A stretch of 25,571 bases of DNA from Clostridia bacterium (GTDB lineage: Bacteria; Bacillota; Clostridia; TANB77; CAG-508): assembly GCA_900772235.1 (NCBI GenBank), contig CAAGQX010000011.1:1-25571 (forward strand), written 5' to 3'. Made by a program: the position numbers and the translations under genes. Below are positions 1-6,464 of this stretch, piece after piece; the first letter of the stretch is position 1, and each line of letters opens with the position of its first letter. Below the pieces are notes generated by a model. That model ran no database searches, was not told where the DNA came from, and saw nothing but the letters and a program-made list of their open reading frames with translations.

Positions 1-2
1 AG

Positions 3-131
3 GGGTATCCTTGTATATTACGTATTGTATATGATGATATGTTTCATAAACCCAGAAGAAAAGTAAAATATCCTCGTGATGCTTATTATATTTTAGAAAT
101 TGAATGTGTAGTTAAGAGTTATTTTATATGA
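3..131 (+). CDS. C-terminal end of an unrecognised protein (5' end outside window)
   Basis: One frame is open from the first bases of the window to a TGA at 129-131 and encodes about 42 residues, rich in Tyr, Arg and Lys and ending in VVKSYFI. The TGA overlaps the ATG of the next gene (ATGA at 128-131), a layout typical of translationally coupled genes, which supports it as a real gene tail. It would be the natural place for a MazF antitoxin, but the visible tail does not resemble a MazE, PemI or AbrB-type protein that I recognise. No function can be given from the tail alone. Confidence 0.6.
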   Translation, partial: GYPCILRIVYDDMFHKPRRKVKYPRDAYYILEIECVVKSYFI

Positions 132-478
132 ACGAAATTAGAAGAGGAAAGGTATATGATGTGGAATTAAAAAATACATCATCACATGTTCAGTTTGGAA
201 GACGTCCATGTTTGGTTGTTCAAAATAATTTAGGAAATACATTTTCTCCTACAATCATTGTTGTCCCATTAACAACTAAACTCAAAAAAACACATTTACC
301 TGTTCATGTTATAACAGCTAAAAATCAAATGGCATTATGCGAGTGCGTTTTAACTATTTCAAAGGAGCAAATAATTTCTTATATTAAAACTTTAGATGAG
401 AAAACTATGAAACTAATAGACAGAGCTTTATCCATTTCGTTGGAATTAGAAAAGGAGGGAACAGTATTAAAAAAGTAA
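128..478 (+). CDS. MazF/PemK-family endoribonuclease toxin
   Basis: The 116-residue product matches the type II toxin family MazF/PemK, small dimeric RNases that cut mRNA at short sequences and are normally held inactive by an antitoxin. The family pattern runs through most of the protein: RRGKVYDVEL at the start, GRRPCLVVQN at 24-33, the GN(T/K)xSPT segment at 36-42, and PLTTK at 47-51. Arg25 or Arg26 and Thr49 or Thr50 stand where the catalytic Arg and Thr of the family lie. Length is normal (about 110-120). The ATG overlaps the stop of the preceding gene. No MazE-like antitoxin is seen next to it in the window, so the partner is either the truncated upstream gene or absent. Confidence 0.88.
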   Translation: MNEIRRGKVYDVELKNTSSHVQFGRRPCLVVQNNLGNTFSPTIIVVPLTTKLKKTHLPVHVITAKNQMALCECVLTISKEQIISYIKTLDEKTMKLIDRALSISLELEKEGTVLKK

Positions 479-1047
479 AACAAATTTATGAAGATTTGTG
501 TAGTGAAAGTTCTGAGAAGTATTGGTGTGACGAAGGAAATAATAAAAGAATGAGAAGTTATTATAAGTTATCTAAAATATTAAAAGTAATCAAATACTTA
601 TTAATATTAGGGTTAATACTTTATTGTATAATATTAACAACAAATAGTATCTTCTGTTTATTTGATAAATATATCTGTTGTGAAAAAGAACTAACATTAT
701 TGAGCTATGTTGATTTTAAAAAGTTTATTTTAGATATTTATATTGTCACTTTTATTATAACTTTATTTGTAGTTCTATATTTAAGTAGAAAACAAAGATA
801 TTCATTAAATAAAATTTTCTGTATTTTGGTGAGTGGTTTGTTATTTCTACCTGTTAGTGCATTGTTAATTTATAACTTTGTAGCGTTAAAAAGTTTAATG
901 AGTAGTTTTTATTTATTAGTAGTATTTAGTGTTTTAATGATTATAATCAATCAATTAACAAACAGAATTGATAGATTATATGATATAGCAGTAGGTAGTA
1001 ATGAAATAAAAGAAAGGAAAGGAAAGAAAATATGCAAGGAAAAGTAA
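466..1047 (+). CDS. Small membrane protein, four predicted transmembrane segments, probable ATT start
   Basis: The frame is open from inside the end of mazF to TAA at 1045-1047. A standard-codon search would start it at TTG 496, which has no ribosome site. A strong site, AAGGAGG (452-458), instead sits seven bases before an in-frame ATT at 466, giving 193 residues beginning (M)KKVKQIYEDLC. Four hydrophobic stretches follow a charged N-terminus (roughly residues 40-62, 78-98, 115-137 and 144-160), and the tail is Lys-rich, so an integral membrane protein is likely. It overlaps mazF by 13 bases and the cold-shock gene by 16, so it is part of the same operon. No family is recognised. Because of the close coupling a role tied to the toxin is possible, but nothing shows it. 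Confidence 0.6.
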   Translation: MKKVKQIYEDLCSESSEKYWCDEGNNKRMRSYYKLSKILKVIKYLLILGLILYCIILTTNSIFCLFDKYICCEKELTLLSYVDFKKFILDIYIVTFIITLFVVLYLSRKQRYSLNKIFCILVSGLLFLPVSALLIYNFVALKSLMSSFYLLVVFSVLMIIINQLTNRIDRLYDIAVGSNEIKERKGKKICKEK

Positions 1048-1262
1048 AATGGTTTAGTAGTGAGAAAGGATATGGATTCATATCATCAAGTGAAAAGGAG
1101 CAAGATATATATGTTCATTTTTCAGATATTGTGATGAAAGGATTTAAAACATTGGATGAAAATGATATAGTAAAATTTGATTATGATGAAGAAATGAATA
1201 AAGCAGTAAATGTTCACAAAATCTCAGTTTCTGAAGAAAATGACGAAACAAAGAGTGAATAA
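1032..1262 (+). CDS. Cold-shock domain protein (CspA family)
   Basis: The 76-residue protein is a single cold-shock domain, a small beta-barrel that binds single-stranded RNA and DNA and melts RNA structure. The family signature is clear: GKVKWF at 3-8, the RNP1 motif KGYGFI at 12-17 and RNP2 IYVHFS at 26-31. Bacterial Csps usually have 65-70 residues; the extra length is an acidic tail. The start ATG follows a purine-rich site (AGGAAAGGAAAG). It overlaps the preceding membrane-protein gene and its stop shares a base with the next ATG (TAATG), so it is co-translated within an operon rather than standing alone like most chromosomal csp genes. Confidence 0.93.
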   Translation: MQGKVKWFSSEKGYGFISSSEKEQDIYVHFSDIVMKGFKTLDENDIVKFDYDEEMNKAVNVHKISVSEENDETKSE

Positions 1263-1723
1263 TGAAACTATTTGATGATATAATAATATCAAAGATAGAT
1301 TTGGATAGAACATCACAAAACGGAAAGGAAATTTGTGATCTATATCAACCGTTAGTAGAAAAAAGATTAAAACAAGCAATGAACACCCCATTTAATTCAG
1401 CAAGTTTTGTTATGTTTTCAGAAAATAAGAAAGGTGGCAATTCTTCAGAAGTTAAATTGTTAGATCGTTTATCTTGGATTGATGATCAAACAGGAAGTTA
1501 TATCCGTAATGTATTGAAGATTCAAAAAAAGGATAAAACTATTGGTGAATTTTTAAAGTGGAAATGTTTTTATGGATTAAGTGATAGAGAAATATCTAAT
1601 AAAATCCAAAAGGATGAAAGAACAGTTAGAAGATATAAAGCACGAGCGTATTATTATCTTGCTGTTTATTCAAATCAAGTCGAGTTTATATATGAAAAAA
1701 CATATCATTTTCAACTTGATTAA
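1262..1723 (+). CDS. ArpU/sigma-like phage-type transcriptional regulator
   Basis: The 153-residue protein ends in a sigma-70 region 4-like helix-turn-helix: FLKWKCFYGLSDREISNK followed by DERTVRRYKARAYYYLA, at about residues 98-135. This layout (an N-terminal helical part, then LSDREI...DxRTVRRYK) is that of the ArpU/RinA-like regulators of phages and integrated elements, which activate late or transfer genes. The assignment rests on this pattern only. The ATG overlaps the stop of the cold-shock gene by one base. If correct it is a hint that this part of the window derives from a phage or mobile element. Confidence 0.6.
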   Translation: MKLFDDIIISKIDLDRTSQNGKEICDLYQPLVEKRLKQAMNTPFNSASFVMFSENKKGGNSSEVKLLDRLSWIDDQTGSYIRNVLKIQKKDKTIGEFLKWKCFYGLSDREISNKIQKDERTVRRYKARAYYYLAVYSNQVEFIYEKTYHFQLD

Positions 1724-1736
1724 ATAGAAGTATTTA

Positions 1737-1760
1737 TTAATGTGGAATCTTCCACATTAA
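1737..1760. repeat. Perfect 11-bp inverted repeat between the ArpU-like and CAP genes
   Basis: The arms TTAATGTGGAA (1737-1747) and TTCCACATTAA (1750-1760) are exact complements with two bases between them. There is no T run after it on either strand, so it is not a classical intrinsic terminator. A dyad of this form between two genes could be an operator for a dimeric regulator or an RNA hairpin that limits read-through. Confidence 0.7.
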
Positions 1761-1785
1761 AGACATAAGAAGTTGGAGGAGTAAA

Positions 1786-2790
1786 ATGAAGAAAAAAGTA
1801 GTTTTAGTAATTATTTGTTTAATAGTTGTATTTTTAGTAGGATTATTATTTATAATACACAAAAAATCTAATACAATTATTTTAAAAAAAGAAGAATTTA
1901 TTTATGAATTAGGAGAGGAAATAAGTGCAGATGTATCTAATTATATTAAAGATGCTGATTCTATTAAGAATATAACAGAATATAAAATTGTGACAGATGA
2001 TTTTAAAATTGTTGATAAAAAGTTAGTTATCAACAATGATAAACTTACTGTTGGTGATTACAATATTAATATTGTGCATAAAAACGTATCTAAAAAAGTG
2101 ATTATTAAAATAGTTGATACTACTTCTCCAGAATTCACTACTTTTGAAGAAAATATTAAAATAGAACAAACTTCAGAAGAAGTAGACTTACTAAAATATT
2201 TTGAAGCAACTGATTTAACTGAAGTTAAAATCACAATAGATGGTGAGTATGATTTGACTCAAGAAGGGGACTATGATATTAACGTGATTGCAACTGATGC
2301 AAACGGAAATAAGATTAGTAAAAAAGCGACAATAACAGTTTATAAAAAAGAGGTAGCAAAGGAAACACCTGTTATCAAACAGGATAATAATATATCTAAT
2401 AATAAATCATCAAACAATACGACAACAACTAAACCTGAAACCCCTTCGGTAAGATATAGAAAAGATGTTTCTGATTCATATATTGTGCAAATTAATGCTT
2501 ATAGAAAAGCAAATGGATTGAATGAATTACCAGTCACAGCTGAAGCACAAGCAGAAGCTGATAAAAGAGCAAAAGAATTATCTGCTTATTATTCTCATGA
2601 TGGTGTTGGATATGGCTTTGGCGAGATAATAGGAAATGGTTCAATAGGAGTGGATTTTATAACTGCGTGGAAGAATAGTCCTTCACATAATGCAACAATG
2701 TTAAGAGATCATACTGTTGCAATAGCAGCTAGTATATATGAATGTAATAATCATTGGTATGCAGTAGTGTCATTTAGAACAGATTATTAA
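1786..2790 (+). CDS. Membrane-anchored protein with Ig-like (DUF5011-type) domain and C-terminal CAP domain
   Basis: The 334-residue protein begins with Lys-rich MKKK and a hydrophobic stretch at about 4-24 (signal anchor or uncleaved signal peptide), so it is exported. Residues about 110-187 form a bacterial Ig-like or DUF5011-type repeat (DTTSPEF..., then GDYDINVIATDANGN). A low-complexity Asn/Thr/Lys/Pro linker (about 190-220) leads to a CAP domain at about 230-334 (YkwD-like, SCP/PR-1 superfamily): INAYRKANGL, then SHDG, GEIIGNG, and WKNSPSHNATML. The conserved His and Glu residues of the CAP cavity appear present. Bacterial CAP proteins act outside the cell and their activity is mostly unknown. 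A strong site, GGAGGAG, precedes the ATG. Confidence 0.85.
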   Translation: MKKKVVLVIICLIVVFLVGLLFIIHKKSNTIILKKEEFIYELGEEISADVSNYIKDADSIKNITEYKIVTDDFKIVDKKLVINNDKLTVGDYNINIVHKNVSKKVIIKIVDTTSPEFTTFEENIKIEQTSEEVDLLKYFEATDLTEVKITIDGEYDLTQEGDYDINVIATDANGNKISKKATITVYKKEVAKETPVIKQDNNISNNKSSNNTTTTKPETPSVRYRKDVSDSYIVQINAYRKANGLNELPVTAEAQAEADKRAKELSAYYSHDGVGYGFGEIIGNGSIGVDFITAWKNSPSHNATMLRDHTVAIAASIYECNNHWYAVVSFRTDY

Positions 2791-2861
2791 CAATACAAAA
2801 AAAGTAATAAAATCGTAAATTAATAATTTATACAAAATAAATTTTGAATATGTAAATTTAC

Positions 2862-2902
2862 AAATAAAACAAAAGGATTAAATAATTAATCTATTTAATC
2901 CT
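2862..2902 (-). terminator. Intrinsic terminator of the minus-strand operon
   Basis: Arms AGGATTAAATA (2874-2884) and TATTTAATCCT (2892-2902) pair exactly with a 7-base loop. Read on the minus strand, the stem is followed by TTTTGTTTTATTTG, a T-rich tract. It lies 26 bases beyond the stop of the last minus-strand gene, where a terminator is expected. On the plus strand there is no T run after it, so any effect on the CAP gene transcript would be weaker. Confidence 0.75.
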
Positions 2903-2927
2903 GAACTAGCGATTGATTAATATATTA

Positions 2928-3119
2928 TTATTTTGAATTATTAGAACTATTGTTATCTAATAATTCTTTTTTTCCTTTTTTTAAATATGTTGAGTAATTT
3001 GGGACATCTTTTTTGTTTTTATAAAAACTACAATTTTTACATTCCTTTGTACTTAGTGCATTACAAACAGATTCATTAACTCTTGCAAAGCAATCAAGTT
3101 TATCATTTTCTGCATTCAT
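2928..3119 (-). CDS. Small cysteine-motif protein, probable zinc-binding
   Basis: The protein has 63 residues with four cysteines spaced as in a small metal-binding knuckle: Cys10, Cys19, Cys27 and Cys30 (CFAR, then VCNAL, then ECKNCSFYK). The C-x2-C-SFYK ending resembles short hypothetical proteins often found in Firmicute phages and integrative elements; no function is known to me. The C-terminus is Lys- and Asn-rich and probably disordered. A strong ribosome site, GGAAGGAG, lies ahead of the ATG on the minus strand. It is last in a three-gene minus-strand operon and is followed by the terminator at 2862-2902. Confidence 0.7.
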   Translation of the reverse strand: MNAENDKLDCFARVNESVCNALSTKECKNCSFYKNKKDVPNYSTYLKKGKKELLDNNSSNNSK

Positions 3120-3134
3120 TATATCTTCTCCTTC

Positions 3135-3842
3135 CTACTGACGCAAAGCTTTTAAAAAAGCTCTAGCTTTATCTTGAATTTTTTCAGTTTTTTCAATTAA
3201 CATTTCTAATTGTATTGTACACATATCTCTCATTCTTGAATCAACATTAAAGTTAAAAATATAATATAAACCAAATGACGCATAATTACACATACAAATT
3301 AAAATTAAAATGTTATATATATTTTCAACATCTTTTTTTCTTTTTAAATTAAAATTGCAAACATCAACATTATGGTTTTTAAAAAAATTTATAATCGTAT
3401 CAGTTTTATAAACAAACTTTAATATATCACAAAATCCATAAATACAAATTTTCTTAATATTAAATTGATAATATGGAATAAAATCATTATTACCTATATA
3501 TTTTTTTGATAATAAAAGTTTTGAAGATTTGGGGTGTATTAGCATATATTCAATTATTGTGTCTTTTTTTCTAACCGTCCAAAAGTCTGTATTTATGTAA
3601 TTTATAACATGGTATAATACTTCAAGAAAATGTTCTTCAGTAGTTAAATATCCTTTTTTTACAAGGCATGTAGTATTTGGGATTATATTAATATCATCCA
3701 TTTGTTTTATTACAGAGTCCAATTTATTATTTGTTATCAAAAAATACATTAATGTACAATATTCATTTTGTTCTTTATTTAATATTTGTTTAAGTTTTTC
3801 TTTTCTTTTTTCTAATATTTTGTTTTCCATATAATTCTTCAT
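3135..3842 (-). CDS. Hypothetical protein, Lys/Ile/Asn-rich
   Basis: This 235-residue product is not recognised. It starts with a charged helical segment (MENKILEKRKEKLKQIL) and is rich in Ile, Asn, Lys and Tyr, with a hydrophobic cluster near the C-terminus (IYNILILICMCN followed by FGLYYIFNF) that could be one membrane-associated helix or a buried core. The frame extends upstream to a TTG at 3857. ATG 3842 is chosen because AAGG lies just before it, though that spacing is short; ATG 3830 is also possible. The start lies inside the preceding gene (about 50 bases of overlap), so the two are likely translationally coupled. Confidence 0.55.
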   Translation of the reverse strand: MKNYMENKILEKRKEKLKQILNKEQNEYCTLMYFLITNNKLDSVIKQMDDINIIPNTTCLVKKGYLTTEEHFLEVLYHVINYINTDFWTVRKKDTIIEYMLIHPKSSKLLLSKKYIGNNDFIPYYQFNIKKICIYGFCDILKFVYKTDTIINFFKNHNVDVCNFNLKRKKDVENIYNILILICMCNYASFGLYYIFNFNVDSRMRDMCTIQLEMLIEKTEKIQDKARAFLKALRQ

Positions 3843-4110
3843 TGTCCTTAATGGCAAATAGAGTCATATCAAGTTTAAAATTTAAATCTTTGATAGTAAT
3901 TTGAGTTTTAAAATAAGAATTATTGTATGGTTCTAAGTATAAAAAGTATTTACCTTTGTCTTTAATTATTTTAAGGGTATGGTTTTTATTTGAGTATTTA
4001 ATTCTAAAACAATTATAAGAAATATAACTTACTCCATATCCTTTACTGCTAATATCATTATTATTTAAATACTTAATTATCATCTTATTATAAATAAACT
4101 TTTTGATCAT
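3790..4110 (-). CDS. Hypothetical basic protein
   Basis: This 106-residue product is very basic, ending in KKKRKT, and rich in Tyr, Asn and Ile, with alternating hydrophobic residues in the middle (about 45-75) that suggest a beta-sheet core. No family is recognised. The ATG at 4110 follows a good site, GTGAGG. It is the first gene of the minus-strand operon and is divergent from the XRE gene at 4221; a near-perfect inverted repeat at 4128-4139 and 4208-4220 spans the shared intergenic region and may control both. Confidence 0.55.
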   Translation of the reverse strand: MIKKFIYNKMIIKYLNNNDISSKGYGVSYISYNCFRIKYSNKNHTLKIIKDKGKYFLYLEPYNNSYFKTQITIKDLNFKLDMTLFAIKDNEELYGKQNIRKKKRKT

Positions 4111-4127
4111 AATTTACCTCACTAAAA

Positions 4128-4220
4128 TTTATCACCCACACAAGTCGTGAGGGTTAGACCTTTTTCAAGGTGTATTTAAGGTATAATTAGCACATATTAT
4201 GTATAGAGTGGGGTGATAAA
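4128..4220. promoter_or_regulatory. Divergent intergenic region with a 12-bp inverted repeat and a TATAAT box
   Basis: TTTATCACCCAC (4128-4139) and GTGGGGTGATAAA (4208-4220) are complements apart from one extra G. They lie next to the starts of the two divergent genes and may be paired operators for the XRE regulator. A TATAAT at 4182-4187 on the plus strand is a likely -10 box; no convincing -35 is seen at the right distance. Confidence 0.45.
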
Positions 4221-4442
4221 GTGAAATTACAAGCTACTGATTATACAACCGAAGAAATTATTAAGATTTTGAGAGAGTGGACTGGACTAACTCAAAAGGA
4301 TTTCGGAAAAACAATTAGCAGATCTGAACGCAGTATTCAATCTTTAGAATCTGGCGATAGACATTGTACCGTTGACACTTTATTACAAATAGCAAGAACT
4401 CATAACATAAAAATAGTAATAACGAAAGATGCTTCTAAGTAG
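4221..4442 (+). CDS. XRE-family helix-turn-helix regulator
   Basis: The protein has 73 residues and is almost entirely one Cro/CI-type DNA-binding domain (about 13-68): ILREWTGLTQKDFGKTISRSERSIQSLESGDRHCTVDTLLQIA, where TQKDFGKTI and RSERSIQSLESG are the two helices of the turn. Such short proteins usually act as dimeric repressors. The start is GTG at 4221, chosen because GGGGTGAT lies just ahead of it and no ATG fits. It is divergent from the minus-strand operon and may repress it and itself. Its last codons are part of the terminator that follows. Confidence 0.88.
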   Translation: MKLQATDYTTEEIIKILREWTGLTQKDFGKTISRSERSIQSLESGDRHCTVDTLLQIARTHNIKIVITKDASK

Positions 4443-4454
4443 AAGTGTTTTTTT
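4428..4454 (+). terminator. Intrinsic terminator overlapping the end of the XRE gene
   Basis: GCTTCT (4431-4436) pairs with AGAAGT (4441-4446) around a 4-base loop, extended by weaker pairs on both sides, and is followed by seven T (4448-4454). The stem includes the stop codon of the upstream gene. Confidence 0.75.
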
Positions 4455-4510
4455 ATACCTTTTTATTTTAACGAACATTCACCTCCTAACTTAACTATTT
4501 AAAATATAGC

Positions 4511-4558
4511 AAAAAAATACAGCACAAGACAAGAGTTTTAACTCTTTTTTGTACTGCT
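4511..4558. terminator. Imperfect stem-loop with T runs in both directions
   Basis: AAGAGTT (4531-4537) and AACTCTT (4540-4546) pair, and the stem continues with bulges out to AGCA (4521-4524) and TGCT (4555-4558). The plus strand has a T run from 4545 to 4550, and the minus strand reads seven T across 4511-4517 just after the stem, so it could end transcripts from either side. It lies in the 208-base gap between two XRE genes. Confidence 0.5.
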
Positions 4559-4611
4559 AAATTTTTTCACTATATAAAAAGTTTAACGCATAGCGTCCCA
4601 AAAGTCAAGAA

Positions 4612-4640
4612 TTAACTGTATTTAATTTAAAATTATATAT
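4612..4640 (+). promoter_or_regulatory. Possible promoter of the double-HTH gene
   Basis: TTAACT (4612-4617) and an AT-rich TATATA box (4634-4639) lie 16 bases apart, just ahead of the gene at 4651. The region is AT-rich, so this is a weak call. The gene has no ribosome site at its ATG, so the message could have a very short leader or none. Confidence 0.35.
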
Positions 4641-4650
4641 ATGTGATACA

Positions 4651-5103
4651 ATGACTTTAAGGTATGAAGAATTAAGATTGGATATGGAAAAGAAGCAAGG
4701 AGATATAGCCGAAATTCTATCAGTTAAAAGAAATACTTACTCTAAATGGGAAAACCTTATTAATGATATGCCGTTAGAAAAATGCAATGAACTTGCTAAT
4801 TACTATAAGACAACGCTAGATTATGTTTTAGGTCTATCAAATGTAAGAAAATATATAGATACACCGTTGTTGATAGATTGGAAACTAGTTTCTGAAAGAT
4901 TAACCGAATTACGTCATTCTAAGAATTTAACAGAAACGGAATTAAGTAGTAGAATAGGTTTTGCCCAAACAACATATTCACATTATGAAATTGGAAAAAG
5001 AAGACCTACCACAATGAAATTATTATCAATAGCACAATACTATAATGTTTCTGTTGATTATATTGTTGGTAGAACAAATAAAAAAAGTATAATTATTGAA
5101 TAA
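4651..5103 (+). CDS. Regulator with two tandem XRE-type helix-turn-helix domains
   Basis: The 150-residue protein carries two Cro/CI-type DNA-binding domains. The first (about 4-62) reads LRLDMEKKQGDIAEILSVKR, then TYSKWENLINDMPLEKCNEL and DYVLGLSN. The second (about 80-142) reads LTELRHSKNLTETELSSRIG, then TYSHYEIGKRRPTTMKLLSI and DYIVGRTN. Both end in the Y-x2-T/S-x-DYxxG signature common in Firmicute XRE repressors. Two domains in one chain allow a monomer to bind a two-half operator. The ATG is chosen because the first domain needs these residues; there is no good ribosome site. A terminator follows directly. Confidence 0.85.
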   Translation: MTLRYEELRLDMEKKQGDIAEILSVKRNTYSKWENLINDMPLEKCNELANYYKTTLDYVLGLSNVRKYIDTPLLIDWKLVSERLTELRHSKNLTETELSSRIGFAQTTYSHYEIGKRRPTTMKLLSIAQYYNVSVDYIVGRTNKKSIIIE

Positions 5104-5136
5104 AAATAGCACTGAAAAAGGTGCTATTTTTCAGTG
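5102..5136 (+). terminator. Terminator with an overlapping alternative hairpin
   Basis: AAAAATAGCAC (5102-5112) pairs with GTGCTATTTTT (5121-5131), an 11-bp stem whose 3' arm carries the T run. A second stem, CACTGAAAAA (5110-5119) with TTTTTCAGTG (5127-5136), uses the same bases and cannot form at the same time. The first is a terminator for the double-HTH gene; the second would remove the T run and the terminator stem. Confidence 0.75.
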
Positions 5137-5139
5137 GTG

Positions 5140-5208
5140 GTGGTTCGTGTTTATTTTTTCGTAAAAAGCATAAACTAGAAGTGGTGATGTTAGTTGAATA
5201 CGAACCAC
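5140..5208 (+). repeat. Inverted repeat across the ribosome site of the third XRE gene
   Basis: GTGGTTCGT (5140-5148) and ACGAACCAC (5200-5208) are exact complements 51 bases apart. Between them GTTTAT and ATAAAC (about 5149-5175) can extend or nest a hairpin. The right arm lies within the first codons of the TTG-started gene at 5194, so pairing would enclose its ribosome site. Confidence 0.6.
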
Positions 5209-5451
5209 GTCTGTAAAATATTAGGTGTTAATGTTAAATATTATAGATTTAAACTTGGTTATACTCAAGAAAAGTTAGCAGAATTGTGTGATCTCAGTCC
5301 GAGATATATTAGTGATATAGAGAATTTCAAAGGAAATATTCCAATGAACACATTAGAAAATTTGGCTTTTGTTTTGAAAGTAGAACCATACATATTATTA
5401 AAAGAACATAAGCATCGTAGTTTACCAAAAAGAGTTAATATGAAAGATTAA
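5194..5451 (+). CDS. XRE-family helix-turn-helix regulator
   Basis: The 85-residue protein is dominated by one Cro/CI-type domain (about 12-70): YYRFKLGYTQEKLAELCDLS, then RYISDIENFKGNIPMNTLEN and LAFVLKVEPYILL. The tail is basic. The first usable codon after an in-frame TAG (5191-5193) is TTG 5194, preceded by GGTG about seven bases earlier, so a TTG start is the only reasonable choice. It sits just ahead of the enzyme block and is therefore a candidate controller of the shared promoter element found at 5488, 8229 and 17363. A structured leader precedes it. Confidence 0.85.
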   Translation: MNTNHVCKILGVNVKYYRFKLGYTQEKLAELCDLSPRYISDIENFKGNIPMNTLENLAFVLKVEPYILLKEHKHRSLPKRVNMKD

Positions 5452-5487
5452 TTCTTTTTTTCGCTTTTATTTATATAAAAACTAAAT

Positions 5488-5569
5488 ATAGAAATGACAG
5501 TTCGTGTAAAATTTTGGCTATATAGGTATTATCCAACTAAAATTAAAACTTTTTGTGATATAATTATAT
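5488..5569 (+). promoter_or_regulatory. Shared promoter/operator element, copy A (transglutaminase-like operon)
   Basis: ATAGAAATGACAGTT (5488-5502) matches 14 of 15 bases of the reverse complement of 17363-17377. It is followed by GTGTAAAA (5504-5511) and, exactly 15 bases later, TATTAT (5527-5532), the same spacing as in copies C and D. A second candidate -10, TATAATTATAT (5559-5569), matches the boxes of the other copies. Either one puts the transcript start after 5494, so the gene must begin later than the longest frame allows. Confidence 0.55.
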
Positions 5570-5604
5570 CAAGAGTAGTTTTGCTCATAGATGGGATGAT
5601 AATT

Positions 5605-6456
5605 ATGGATTTATTGGAAAGAATAAATAATTGTAGTGATGATGAATTAACTTCAATAATAGATGCCGCACTTCAAAGTGCAATAAACAATTCAGATAGA
5701 AAAGAAAGGTTAGGTTTTACTGATGGAGGAGCAGCAACAGCAAAAATTCCATCACATAAGGGATTTATACCACCTGATTCAAGAATAAAGTATAGTAATT
5801 TATCAATGAATATGTATTCGATGAAAACAACTGATTATTTTTATGAATTTGCAAATTATGTTAAAAGAAATAAGATAAGCAATAAAGGTACATTAGTTAA
5901 ATATATAGAAAATTTTATAAATGGATACTTTGGAATTTCAAATGGTACTGATATGAGAGATGCGTATTTTGATCAGATCGCCTTTCAGACTACAACAACA
6001 GATGATGAATATTTTGAAAAACTAGAAAATTTAGAAATAGGTGATTTAAAAGGTAAAAATATTGCCATGTGTACGGAGAGAGCTGCTATTGCTCAAAACT
6101 TATTATCATTATTTGGATTTGATACTTACTATTGTATGGGTTGTGTTAGTAATAATGGTAGAGAAGAATCACATTGCTTTAATATTGCTCGTGCAAAAGA
6201 TACTTTTATGTTATTAGATTATAGTTTGCCAGTACCTGTATTTGAAAATGGTCGTGCTATTGATTATGCTCCATTTCAAGGAAGTATTGGATTAGATGAA
6301 TTGGAAGATGTATTAGTAAATGGCTTGAATAAAGATTTTCCATCTTATGAATATATTAGAACTCCACAGGGTATTAAAAGAGTGGCTACTGGAGAATTAA
6401 GAACATATAATGTTGGAAGTATGACTTTTGAGCAAACACAATCTAAAAGTAGATAG
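5605..6456 (+). CDS. Transglutaminase-like cysteine enzyme (papain-like fold)
   Basis: The 283-residue product has the Cys-His-Asp arrangement of the transglutaminase-like superfamily: AMCTERAAIAQNLLSLFGFD with Cys156, ESHCFNI with His190, and LLDYS with Asp205, in the order and spacing of that fold (Cys at a helix start followed by a hydrophobic helix, then His and Asp on strands). Bacterial members are mostly peptidases or amide-transfer enzymes acting on proteins or peptides. No signal peptide is seen, so it is probably cytoplasmic. The frame is open from 5494, but the promoter lies inside it; ATG 5605 with GGGATGAT upstream is chosen (ATG 5596 possible). It heads a two-gene operon with a phosphatase nine bases downstream. 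Confidence 0.68.
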   Translation: MDLLERINNCSDDELTSIIDAALQSAINNSDRKERLGFTDGGAATAKIPSHKGFIPPDSRIKYSNLSMNMYSMKTTDYFYEFANYVKRNKISNKGTLVKYIENFINGYFGISNGTDMRDAYFDQIAFQTTTTDDEYFEKLENLEIGDLKGKNIAMCTERAAIAQNLLSLFGFDTYYCMGCVSNNGREESHCFNIARAKDTFMLLDYSLPVPVFENGRAIDYAPFQGSIGLDELEDVLVNGLNKDFPSYEYIRTPQGIKRVATGELRTYNVGSMTFEQTQSKSR

Positions 6457-6464
6457 GAGATGTA

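Noticed and set aside
5494..5604. N-terminal extension of the transglutaminase-like protein
   Set aside because: The extension overlaps the shared promoter element and its -10 boxes and encodes a basic, unrelated-looking stretch; the gene probably starts at 5605.
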